6,259 bases of DNA from an uncultured Lachnospiraceae bacterium (GTDB lineage: Bacteria > Bacillota > Clostridia > Lachnospirales > Lachnospiraceae): NCBI GenBank assembly GCA_910584585.1, contig CAJUBP010000047.1, forward strand, positions 1-6,259, written 5' to 3'. Made by a program: the position numbers and the translations under genes. Below the pieces are notes generated by a model, which was not told the DNA's origin, did not search any database, and saw only the letters and a list, made by a program, of their open reading frames with translations. This document shows positions 1 through 6,097 of this stretch, piece by piece (position 1 is the first letter of the stretch; each line of letters starts with the position of its first letter).

Positions 1-1
1 T

Positions 2-373
2 CGTAACGCCAGATTGAATTACCGCCAATATGATCCCGGCCACATTATGGAAAACATCATCTACAACGAACTTCTGTGTCGGGGATATTCCGTTGATGTT
101 GGCATTGTAATTGATCGAACCAACGGCGCCAATGCGCAAAGGGAAATTGACTTCGTTGTAAATGATGCAGACAAAAAAATCTACATTCAGTCCGCTTTCC
201 AGATGAATACAGAGAACAAAGAATCCTCTGAACTTTCATCTTTGATACTGACAAAAGACTTTTTCAAAAAAATCATTGTCCGCATGGATATTCCTCATAG
301 CTTTTATGATGACAACGGAATTTTCCATTGCAATTTCATAGACCTGCTGCTAGGTCGGGCAGAATTGTTTTAA
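2..373 (+). CDS. DUF4143-type ATP-binding protein, C-terminal part (5' end outside window)
   Basis: An open frame runs from the left edge to TAA at 371-373, giving 123 visible residues. It starts RNARLNYRQYDPGHIMENI, so the real start lies upstream. The stretch GHIMENIIYNELLCRGY, followed by the REIDF motif (residues 47-51) and KKIYIQSA (59-66), matches the C-terminal DUF4143 domain of large single-gene AAA+ ATPases. That domain has a PD-(D/E)xK-like fold; Asp50 and Gln63 sit where its conserved core residues fall. The Walker A and B motifs would lie in the missing N-terminal half. The substrate is unknown for the family; some members are thought to act on DNA or to be toxin/defence-like, but nothing here shows that. 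No clear terminator follows the stop codon. Family assignment is fairly secure; function is not. Confidence 0.8.
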   Translation, partial: RNARLNYRQYDPGHIMENIIYNELLCRGYSVDVGIVIDRTNGANAQREIDFVVNDADKKIYIQSAFQMNTENKESSELSSLILTKDFFKKIIVRMDIPHSFYDDNGIFHCNFIDLLLGRAELF

Positions 374-486
374 CCTATAAAACGATCCGATACCGGCCTT
401 TGCCGTGGCCCGGCACAGCCGCTTATAATCTGATGCCTCTCTTTCTTCGGCATTCTTTCGTTCTGGTTATTTATACCCGCAGCCCC

Positions 487-515
487 TTGACTTTTTACGG
501 AAAATTATTTATTGT
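487..515 (+). promoter_or_regulatory. Probable sigma-A promoter of the GntR gene
   Basis: TTGACT at 487-492 and TATTGT at 510-515 are separated by 17 bp. The -10 box overlaps the left arm of the palindrome at 511-534. A second candidate -10, TATAAT at 524-529, lies in the right arm but has no good -35 at the proper distance. Either way the start falls a few tens of bases before the ribosome binding site GGGAG at 553-557. Confidence 0.5.
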
Positions 516-534
516 ATTACTTATATAATACAAT
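511..534. promoter_or_regulatory. Palindromic operator, probably for the adjacent GntR/YtrA-type repressor
   Basis: ATTGTATTA (511-519) and TAATACAAT (526-534) form a perfect 9-bp inverted repeat around the 6-bp centre CTTATA. The site covers the promoter core 30 bp upstream of the GntR start. GntR regulators bind such dyads as dimers and YtrA-type members usually repress their own operon, so autorepression is the likely role. The binding itself is inferred. Confidence 0.6.
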
Positions 535-564
535 GATACATAACATTCGAGAGGGAGTGACGGC

Positions 565-927
565 ATGCCATGGAATTTAAATTCTGATCGGCCTATTTTT
601 ATTCAGCTTATTGAAAAGATTCAAATAGATATCATATCCGGGCAATATGCCCCTGGGGATAAACTGCCTTCTGTCCGCGAGCTTGCCCAGAAAGCCTCCG
701 TAAATCCCAATACCATGCAGAAGGCCCTGGCCGAACTGGAACGTACCGGACTGGTCTACTCTCAGAGAACCAGCGGACGGTTTATCACAGAAGATATAGG
801 AATGATTGAACAGCTCAAAACAACGCTTGCCAAAGAAGTGATTACGGAGTTCCTGGAGGATATGCGAAAGATTGGATATGAGAAAAAGGAAATCCTTTCT
901 CTTCTTGAAGAAACCATGGAATCTTAA
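565..927 (+). CDS. GntR family transcriptional regulator, YtrA subfamily
   Basis: A 120-residue protein starting at ATG 565, with GGGAG (553-557) seven bases upstream. Residues about 10-75 form the GntR winged helix-turn-helix: PIFIQLIEKIQ, then GDKLPSVRELA, then the recognition helix region VNPNTMQKALAELERTG and the wing LVYSQRTSGRFI. The remaining 45 or so residues are a short helical tail, as in the YtrA subfamily, rather than the long effector-binding domain of FadR or HutC types. The length is normal for that subfamily. Family members generally repress an operon in which they are the first gene, usually followed by ABC transporter genes; here the next gene is a ParA-like ATPase with its own promoter. 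The palindrome at 511-534 is the likely binding site. Effector unknown. Confidence 0.9.
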   Translation: MPWNLNSDRPIFIQLIEKIQIDIISGQYAPGDKLPSVRELAQKASVNPNTMQKALAELERTGLVYSQRTSGRFITEDIGMIEQLKTTLAKEVITEFLEDMRKIGYEKKEILSLLEETMES

Positions 928-957
928 TTGTTCCCGAAAGAATTAACAAAAGACTTA

Positions 958-985
958 TTGACATCATAATTAAATAGTGTATAAT
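958..985 (+). promoter_or_regulatory. Sigma-A promoter of the ParA-like gene
   Basis: TTGACA (958-963) and TATAAT (980-985) are perfect consensus hexamers separated by 16 bp, in an AT-rich gap. The expected start near 992 gives a leader of about 58 bases before ATG 1050. A 7-bp inverted repeat (ATTAGTT 989-995, AACTAAT 1021-1027) spans the leader. The ParA-like gene thus appears to be transcribed separately from the GntR gene. Confidence 0.75.
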
Positions 986-1049
986 TTTATTAGTTTTACA
1001 TATTATATCATAAACAGTATAACTAATTACAAATTCGGGAGGTTACACT

Positions 1050-2087
1050 ATGTCACTAGAAACCATTATTAACAGGCAGTTCGATATAGCAAATGATCAA
1101 GCGGATAGAATAGCATTGCCTAAATATCATATTTACGCAATGTGTAACTTGCGCGGAGGAATTGGCAAGACAACATTGTCGTTCAATTTAAGTTATCTGG
1201 TAGATAATTTATTAGCGGTTGACACTTGCCCACAGGGAAACTTATCCTACTTTTTTGACAAAAATTACTATGCCGGCAATCAAACTAATGTAAAAGACAT
1301 GTTGCTGCCTTATTTAGTTCCTGGTTTAGGAAGAGCAACAAGAGTGGCTTCTTATATTGGCGCTACTAACCAATACTTTTCTGACAAAAATAATTTTTAC
1401 ATTCCTTCATCGGAAGAACTATATTTATTACCGTCACAATTAATCACGGCAATTAATCAAACTGCCGGCCTGCAGCAGGCACAAAAAGAACAGGCATTAA
1501 AGAGTATCCTCTATTCTTTGGAAACTGAAATTAAACGTGAACTTTCAGAAAACTCTTTAGATAAATGCATCATCGATACATCTCCATTTTTTGCGGGAGC
1601 AACTCAGCTTGCGTGGTATGCTGCAGATGCTTTGGTAATACCGGTTCGTACAGATCAACAGTCGATTAAATCCTTGGAATTACTAATTAATACTTTAACC
1701 AATCCGCAAAGCGAATTTAGAAGGTATCTGCCGGAAAATGATATGAACATTCCCCAAATACAAATGGTAGTATTAACCCATTGCGGATGGTCTACTGTAG
1801 CAGGAGCAAGAAATGAACCGAATCAGCAAACTAAAGTTTACTTAAAAAAAGTATATGATATTTTGTCCAAGAACAGAACCTTACTTTCAACAAATAACCC
1901 TGAGAACCATTTGTTCATGCTTGACGATTTTCTGGGTTCGGGACGTATCTCCTCTTTTGAATCAAAACCAATGGAATTATTAAAAGAAGGAGAAACCAAA
2001 GTTATTGACAGGTTGAGAGTAAGCGTGAATAAATCAGTGGATAAATGCAAAAACCAGTTAAAATTTATTGCAAATCAATTGTGGTAA
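1050..2087 (+). CDS. Orphan ParA/MinD-like P-loop ATPase
   Basis: A 345-residue protein with ATG at 1050 and a strong GGGAGG (1037-1042) seven bases upstream. After about 28 N-terminal residues the deviant Walker A box reads NLRGGIGKTT (33-42), the A' region LLAVDTCPQGNLS (54-66), and the Walker B-like strand CIIDTSPF (173-180, Asp176). AADALVIPVRTDQQS (191-205) is the usual following strand. These mark the ParA/Soj group of dimeric ATPases, which move plasmids, chromosomes or protein complexes over the nucleoid. Two positions are unusual: the signature lysine of KGGxGKT is Arg35, and the second Asp of DxDPQ is Cys60. No ParB gene or obvious parS cluster is present. The gene is AT-richer than its right neighbour (hand count 22 G+C of 60 at 1201-1260, against 32 of 60 at 2461-2520), suggesting transfer. 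It converges on the RluA-family gene with a 13-bp overlap. Its cellular role cannot be told from sequence. Confidence 0.85.
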   Translation: MSLETIINRQFDIANDQADRIALPKYHIYAMCNLRGGIGKTTLSFNLSYLVDNLLAVDTCPQGNLSYFFDKNYYAGNQTNVKDMLLPYLVPGLGRATRVASYIGATNQYFSDKNNFYIPSSEELYLLPSQLITAINQTAGLQQAQKEQALKSILYSLETEIKRELSENSLDKCIIDTSPFFAGATQLAWYAADALVIPVRTDQQSIKSLELLINTLTNPQSEFRRYLPENDMNIPQIQMVVLTHCGWSTVAGARNEPNQQTKVYLKKVYDILSKNRTLLSTNNPENHLFMLDDFLGSGRISSFESKPMELLKEGETKVIDRLRVSVNKSVDKCKNQLKFIANQLW

Positions 2088-3058
2088 ACACTCGTTGCTC
2101 TTGCCCCCAGATATTCCACCGCCCTTTGAAACTCCCCACGCAAAGGAGCTGTCAGCTCTTTTCCATCCGCAAACCTAATCCTGGAAGCGTGCAGCAATTG
2201 GAAATGGACCTTCATCTTCCGGGCAAACCACAGATTCACTTGCCTGTCTCCATATTTTCCGTCCCCTACAACCGGATATCCCAGGGACGCCAGATGGGCC
2301 CGGATCTGATGGGAACGCCCGGTAATCAAATGAACCTCCAATAAGGTATAAGCCTGACTCTCAAAGGTAAAAACTGCTTTCGGCGTATATTCCGTCTTAA
2401 TATATTTTGCCTCTGGCAGTTTCTGTTCAGAAACGGTTACCTGATTGTTTTCCCGGTCTTTCGACAGCCATCCTTCTGCCTTGCTGCTTACTGTCACCCG
2501 CCCCTTTACCAGACATTGATAATATTTTTCCACGGAACGGTCATTTAACTGTTTCGCCATATCCTGCAGGCCTTTCAGGCTCTTGCCCGCAATCAAAAGG
2601 CCCGACGTATTCCGATCCAGACGGTTGCAGACTGACGGCCGGAAAGTGCGCAGATCCGATTCTGTAATTTTCTTCTGCCGGAGCAAATATCCTATGATAT
2701 ATTCGTTGGCTGACACATCCCCCGGTGCCGCTTTCTGGGAAAGCATTCCCATGGGCTTATTGATTACCAGAATATCATCATCTTCATAAATGATATCCAA
2801 CGGAATATAGGGATACTGACTGGAAATTTCCGAGGCCTTGCCTGAGAATTTCTGAATCGTCTCATCGGACAGAAATAACTTCACTTCATCCCCTAACATG
2901 AGTTTTTCTGAACCGTCCGCTTTGTTTCCGTTTAATGTAATATTCTTCTTTCGGAGCATTTTGTATAGGAAGCTGCCCGGGGCCTCTGACAGCAGCTTCT
3001 TTAAATACTTATCAAAACGCTGGCCTTTCTCATTTTTTCCTATCTTAAATTCCTGCAT
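2075..3058 (-). CDS. RluA-family rRNA pseudouridine synthase (RluC/RluD-like)
   Basis: A 327-residue cytoplasmic enzyme that converts uridine to pseudouridine, most likely in 23S rRNA. An N-terminal S4-like RNA-binding domain (about residues 12-65, with SFLYKMLRKKNITLNG) precedes the catalytic domain. The active-site loop is VCNRLDRNTSGLLI, with catalytic Asp148, and the later motif GRSHQIRAHLASLGYPVVGD (247-266) is typical of the family. The common HRLDRDTSG is NRLDRNTSG here, with His and the second Asp replaced by Asn; the catalytic Asp is kept. The start is supported by AAGGGCGG at 3064-3071. It is the last gene of the - strand group, 21 bases after ygiQ. Its last codons (YHN and stop) lie inside the end of the ParA-like gene, so the C-terminus may be altered. 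The exact target uridine is not determinable. Confidence 0.92.
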   Translation of the reverse strand: MQEFKIGKNEKGQRFDKYLKKLLSEAPGSFLYKMLRKKNITLNGNKADGSEKLMLGDEVKLFLSDETIQKFSGKASEISSQYPYIPLDIIYEDDDILVINKPMGMLSQKAAPGDVSANEYIIGYLLRQKKITESDLRTFRPSVCNRLDRNTSGLLIAGKSLKGLQDMAKQLNDRSVEKYYQCLVKGRVTVSSKAEGWLSKDRENNQVTVSEQKLPEAKYIKTEYTPKAVFTFESQAYTLLEVHLITGRSHQIRAHLASLGYPVVGDGKYGDRQVNLWFARKMKVHFQLLHASRIRFADGKELTAPLRGEFQRAVEYLGARATSVYHN

Positions 3059-3079
3059 TCCAACCGCCCTTCTTATCTT

Positions 3080-4978
3080 CTATTTCTTTTTATGAATATT
3101 TCGAATTTTCCTACGCTTTCCCCCGCGCCGGCCTTTCATTTCGCCTTTCTGCTCCTCCTTCCCTATTTTCGCCTCTGCCTTCTTTCCGGGCCGAATCAGG
3201 CATTTCTTATCGTAACCAATCAAATCCTGTCGCCCGGCTTTTTGCAAGGCTTCCCATACCAGATGATAATTCCTGGGATCACGGTACTGAATCAGCGCCC
3301 TCTGCATAGCCTTTTCATGAGGATTACGGGCCACGTACACAGGCTGCATGGTGCGGGGATCCAGGCCTGTATAATACATACAGGTGGAAATTGTGGATGG
3401 CGTGGGATAAAAATCCTGCACCTGCTGGGGCATATAGCCCAAATCCCGCAGAAACTCCGCCAATTCCACTGCCTCCCGCAACGTGGAACCGGGATGGGAA
3501 GACATCAGATAGGGCACCAGATATTGTTTCTTTCCAAGTTTTTGGTTCATATTCTCATATTCCCGGACAAACTGACGGTACACAGAGGATTTCGGCTTTC
3601 CCATGCATTGCAGCACTTGATCGGAAATGTGCTCTGGCGCCACCTTCAATTGCCCGCTGACATGATGCTGGCACAATTCTTTCAGAAATGTCCGGTCTAA
3701 ATCCGCCAGAAGATAGTCGAAGCGAATGCCGGATCGGATAAATACCTTCTTTACCCCAGGCAGACTGCGCAGCTTCCGAAGCAGAGACAGATAATCTCTG
3801 TGATCGGCTTTTAAGTTCTTACAAGGCTCTGGAAACAGACATTGTTTCTTCGGACAGACACCCTCCCCCAATTGTTTTTCACAGGCCGGAAACCGGAAAT
3901 TAGCGGTAGGACCGCCCACATCATGAATATATCCTTTAAAATCTTTGTCCTGAGTCAGAATCTCCGCTTCTCTTATCATGGATTCATGGCTTCGGGACTG
4001 AACAATGCGCCCCTGATGGAAGGTCAGGGCGCAAAAACTGCAGCCGCCGAAGCATCCCCGGTTGCTGGTAAGGCTGAATTTCACTTCGGAAATGGCCTCC
4101 ACGCCGCCCAGCGATTCGTAGGCAGGATGATAGGCGCGCTGGTAGGGCAGCTCATAAATATCATCCAATTCCTGTCTGGTCAGGGGCTTGGAAGGGGGAT
4201 TTTGCACCACATAAATCTGATTGGGATATTCTTCCGCCAGCCGCTTTCCCGAAAAGGGATCGGTATTGCAATACTGGGCGTAAAAACTTCTGGCATAACT
4301 CTCCTTATCCCGGCTTATAGTTTCAAACTCCGGCAGAAACAGGGCGTCATAGATATCCTCTTTTTTCCTGGTTTTATAAACTGTCCCCTCCACAAAGGTG
4401 ATATCCTCTACGGCAATTCCGCTGTCTAAGGCTTCCGCAAGGGCAAGGATGCTGCGCTCTCCCATCCCGTACATCAGAATATCCCCGCCGCTGTCCAACA
4501 GAATGGAACGCTTCACTTTATTGCTCCAGTAATCATAATGCCCCAGCCTTCTTAAGCTGGCTTCCACTCCGCCGATTAATACGGGGATCTTTTTATAGGA
4601 CTGCCGAATCAGGTTTCCATAAACAACCGTGGCGTAATCCGGACGCTTTCCCATTGCTCCGCCGGGAGTAAAGGAGTCTTTTTCCCGGAGACGTTTGGAA
4701 ACGGTGTAGTGATTCACCATAGAATCCATATTTCCGCCAGTCACGAGAAACGCCAGCCGGGGTTCTCCGTACACTTCTATGCTTTTCTTATCTTTCCAGT
4801 CCGGCTGAGAAATAATGCCCACGGTATAGCCATGGGCTTCCAATAACCGGCTGATCACAGCATGTCCAAAAGAGGGGTGATCCACATAGGCATCCCCGAT
4901 CACATAGACAAAATCAAATTGTTCTATTCCCCGTTCCTGCATCTCTTCCCTGCAGACCGGCAGAAAATTATATTCCAT
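3080..4978 (-). CDS. ygiQ: YgiQ family radical SAM protein (UPF0313)
   Basis: A 632-residue protein from ATG 4978-4976, with AAAGGAG (4984-4990) five bases upstream. An in-frame extension upstream exists but lacks a ribosome binding site and resembles intergenic repeats, so this start is preferred; MEYNFLPVCREEM also matches the family's usual beginning. The N-terminal half carries GDAYVDHPSFG (28-38) and GGVEASLRRLGHYDYWS, conserved in YgiQ. The radical SAM signature is CFGGCSFC with Cys309, Cys313 and Cys316, expected to bind a 4Fe-4S cluster and S-adenosylmethionine. Further cysteines at 366, 375, 380 and 386 are also conserved in family members and may hold metal. KVAPEHIS and FYPTPSTISTCMYYTG belong to the radical SAM barrel and C-terminal region. 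The last 30 or so residues are Lys/Arg-rich. The reaction is unknown for the family. It sits between the HAD gene and the RluA-type gene, likely co-transcribed. Confidence 0.95.
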   Translation of the reverse strand: MEYNFLPVCREEMQERGIEQFDFVYVIGDAYVDHPSFGHAVISRLLEAHGYTVGIISQPDWKDKKSIEVYGEPRLAFLVTGGNMDSMVNHYTVSKRLREKDSFTPGGAMGKRPDYATVVYGNLIRQSYKKIPVLIGGVEASLRRLGHYDYWSNKVKRSILLDSGGDILMYGMGERSILALAEALDSGIAVEDITFVEGTVYKTRKKEDIYDALFLPEFETISRDKESYARSFYAQYCNTDPFSGKRLAEEYPNQIYVVQNPPSKPLTRQELDDIYELPYQRAYHPAYESLGGVEAISEVKFSLTSNRGCFGGCSFCALTFHQGRIVQSRSHESMIREAEILTQDKDFKGYIHDVGGPTANFRFPACEKQLGEGVCPKKQCLFPEPCKNLKADHRDYLSLLRKLRSLPGVKKVFIRSGIRFDYLLADLDRTFLKELCQHHVSGQLKVAPEHISDQVLQCMGKPKSSVYRQFVREYENMNQKLGKKQYLVPYLMSSHPGSTLREAVELAEFLRDLGYMPQQVQDFYPTPSTISTCMYYTGLDPRTMQPVYVARNPHEKAMQRALIQYRDPRNYHLVWEALQKAGRQDLIGYDKKCLIRPGKKAEAKIGKEEQKGEMKGRRGGKRRKIRNIHKKK

Positions 4979-5018
4979 ATTTACTCCTTTATTTACTCCA
5001 TTTCTGACTGGCAATCTT

Positions 5019-5048
5019 TTCATACCCGCAAGCATACTTAACTGCCAA
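5019..5048 (-). promoter_or_regulatory. Possible promoter of ygiQ
   Basis: Reading the - strand, TTGGCA (5048-5043) and TATGAA (5024-5019) are separated by 18 bp, upstream of the ygiQ ribosome binding site. The -35 box overlaps one arm of the inverted repeat at 5044-5099. The match is only moderate, so read-through from the HAD gene is equally possible. Confidence 0.3.
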
Positions 5049-5099
5049 ATGATTTGCTGTTTATCTAAGAAACTGGAATCTATTGGCAAATCATTCGGC
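5044..5099 (-). repeat. 14-bp inverted repeat in the ygiQ leader (potential RNA stem)
   Basis: Arms at 5044-5057 and 5086-5099 are complementary at 13 of 14 positions, with a 28-base spacer. The single mismatch (A5047 against C5096) becomes a U-G wobble in a - strand transcript, so the stem is complete in the direction HAD gene to ygiQ. No U-tract follows, so it is not an intrinsic terminator. It could be a leader structure or a binding site. Confidence 0.5.
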
Positions 5100-5195
5100 T
5101 CACGGATACAGGTATTCCTTCCCGCAAAAGCCCGTGTGTTCCTGTTTCCTAATTGGACATTCGGCTCACAGATATTAGTATTCCTTCCCGGCAAA
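5092..5195. repeat. Diverged tandem duplication of the HAD gene 3' end, 66-bp period
   Basis: The segment 5092-5128 recurs at 5158-5195: 33 of 38 aligned columns agree, with four substitutions and one gap. The right copy contains the end of the HAD gene (residues AGKEY and the stop codon at 5175-5177) plus the bases just after it. The left copy lies wholly in the intergenic region, with the stop codon position changed. It looks like an old local duplication of the gene end. Confidence 0.65.
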
Positions 5196-5215
5196 CACCT
5201 GCCGGTAATCTGTGA
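5166..5215 (-). other. Stem-loop spanning the HAD stop codon
   Basis: In the - strand transcript, bases 5215-5208 (TCACAGAT on the + strand partner at 5166-5173) form an outer 8-bp stem, continued by UUA with UAA around one unpaired base. An inner perfect hairpin, CCGGCA and TGCCGG (5188-5193 and 5200-5205), has a 6-base loop. An unpaired stretch on one side lies between the two stems. The stop codon TAA is inside the structure. No U-tract follows, so a role in mRNA processing or stability is more likely than termination. Confidence 0.4.
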
Positions 5216-5834
5216 TATAATAATCCGCCAATTTCTGTTTCTCTTCCCGCTGCGCCGCGGAAAATTTATCCTCCACGGCACAAACCCGCATCCCTGCGTT
5301 TTTTCCGGCCAGAATTCCCATGGGGACGTCCTCAAACACCAGACAGCGCTCCGGCTGCGCCCCCAGGCGGCTGGCCGCTTCCAGATAAACATCCGGCGCC
5401 GGTTTTCCCTGCTTTACCTCGCAGGAAGTCACGATTTCCTGAATATAATCCTCAAAATGAAGGGACAATGCCACAGCGTCCACCAGTTCTCTGGAATTGC
5501 TGGTGGCAATGCCCACAGAAATCTTATGTTCTTTGCAGTATTTCAAAAATTCTTCCGCCCCTGGCTTAAAGGGCACCTCGTATGTATATTTCTCCATTGC
5601 CATCCGGTTCCAGATCTCTTTCAGCTCTTCCACGCTTTCTGAAAGGTGAAAAAGTTCTTTGGTATACGCCGCCGTCTCTGTAAAACTCATGCCCTCGATC
5701 TCTCTCTGGTATGTCTCCGGCAGGGTCAGCCCCCGTTTTTCCAGAAATTCCACGTCAATATCATGCCACAGCCACATGGAATCCACCAGCGTTCCATCCA
5801 AATCAAAAATTACCGATTGTATCTTCTTAAGCAT
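5175..5834 (-). CDS. HAD-IA family hydrolase (beta-phosphoglucomutase/phosphatase-like)
   Basis: A 219-residue cytoplasmic protein with all four HAD motifs: I, FDLDGTLVDS with nucleophile Asp11 and acid/base Asp13; II, IATSNS around Thr111; III, Lys144 in QGKPAPDVY; IV, LVFEDVPMGI with Glu168 and Asp169 for Mg2+ binding. A helical cap inserted between motifs I and II (about residues 16-90) places it in subfamily IA, near beta-phosphoglucomutase and sugar-phosphate phosphatases. The substrate cannot be told. The length is normal. GGGAG about nine bases upstream of ATG 5834 supports the start, and GAGGAA lies immediately before it. Upstream lies a severed rsuA-like tail whose frame would stop overlapping this start codon, suggesting ancestral translational coupling. 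Downstream is ygiQ after 196 bp. Confidence 0.9.
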   Translation of the reverse strand: MLKKIQSVIFDLDGTLVDSMWLWHDIDVEFLEKRGLTLPETYQREIEGMSFTETAAYTKELFHLSESVEELKEIWNRMAMEKYTYEVPFKPGAEEFLKYCKEHKISVGIATSNSRELVDAVALSLHFEDYIQEIVTSCEVKQGKPAPDVYLEAASRLGAQPERCLVFEDVPMGILAGKNAGMRVCAVEDKFSAAQREEKQKLADYYITDYRQVFAGKEY

Positions 5835-5935
5835 TTCCTCTGCTCCCTGTATCTGTATTCAAACTTTCCAGCCCAAATCCGCTGGTTTGGCCTGTTGCAA
5901 AAACTTCTTTCGTTCCGCTGGCTTTAAGCCTTTCC
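5827..5935 (-). pseudogene. Severed 3' tail of the rsuA-like gene, left of the inserted element
   Basis: If 5936-6097 is removed, the rsuA-like frame passes from GAA GAA CT directly into G GAA AGG CTT AAA and stays open for about 35 codons. It ends at TAA 5829-5827, eight bases into the HAD gene. The first restored residues, ERLK, fit the usual RsuA end. The remaining tail is longer than typical and not recognisable, so part of it may never have been conserved protein. The segment also carries the ribosome binding site of the HAD gene. Confidence 0.4.
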
Positions 5936-6097
5936 AGAGCGTGTCTTAAAATTGCTTTCCGCAAGATGCCGCCCCAATTTATATCAGATTTTATGCTGGA
6001 TTTCGGAGGTGTAGTGGGCTACATTGACGAAATTCAGCATGAAATCTGGTGTGAAGTGGGGCGGCATCTTGCGGGAATGAATTTTAAGACACGCTCT
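5936..6097 (+). mobile_element. MITE-like 162-bp palindromic element inserted in the rsuA-like gene
   Basis: Perfect 18-bp terminal inverted repeats (AGAGCGTGTCTTAAAATT at 5936-5953 and its complement at 6080-6097) bound one continuous hairpin centred on a TGGG loop (6015-6018). With position sums constant at 12033 there are 79 opposed positions: 66 Watson-Crick, 8 G-U in + strand sense, 5 mismatches and no bulges. A GC-rich 18-bp block pairs 5959-5976 with 6057-6074. There is no transposase or open frame of its own, so any movement would need a transposase from elsewhere. No target-site duplication longer than the ambiguous 2-bp CT is seen. Removing the element restores the interrupted reading frame, which supports insertion. 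It also supplies 20 codons and a stop to the gene it entered. Confidence 0.8.

Noticed and set aside
401..453. Small hairpins (TGCCG with CGGCA at 401-415; ATGCC with GGCAT at 433-453) after the DUF4143 gene.
   Set aside because: Stems are 5 bp and no proper U-tract follows; not adequate as terminators.
374..564. Possible small gene in the gap before the GntR gene.
   Set aside because: The only frame overlaps the DUF4143 gene end and the promoter/operator, with no ribosome binding site or family resemblance.
989..1027. Inverted repeat ATTAGTT and AACTAAT in the leader of the ParA-like gene, considered as a parS-like or regulatory site.
   Set aside because: Arms are only 7 bp in very AT-rich DNA with a 25-base spacer; chance is a sufficient explanation.
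976..1049. AGTGTA (976-981) and TACACT (1044-1049) resemble YtrA half-sites.
   Set aside because: They are 62 bp apart, far from the spacing of known sites, and unlike the palindrome upstream of the GntR gene.
2142..2162. AAAGGAGCT, GTC, AGCTCTTTT: a short terminator-like hairpin with T run after the ParA-like gene.
   Set aside because: It lies in the conserved ELTAPLR coding region of the synthase, the stem is short and its ends are only A-T pairs, so it is probably chance; weak termination cannot be excluded.
4979..5392. A 138-residue N-terminal extension of YgiQ in the same frame.
   Set aside because: It overlaps the HAD gene in another frame, encodes intergenic repeats and lacks a ribosome binding site; the start at 4978 has a strong one.
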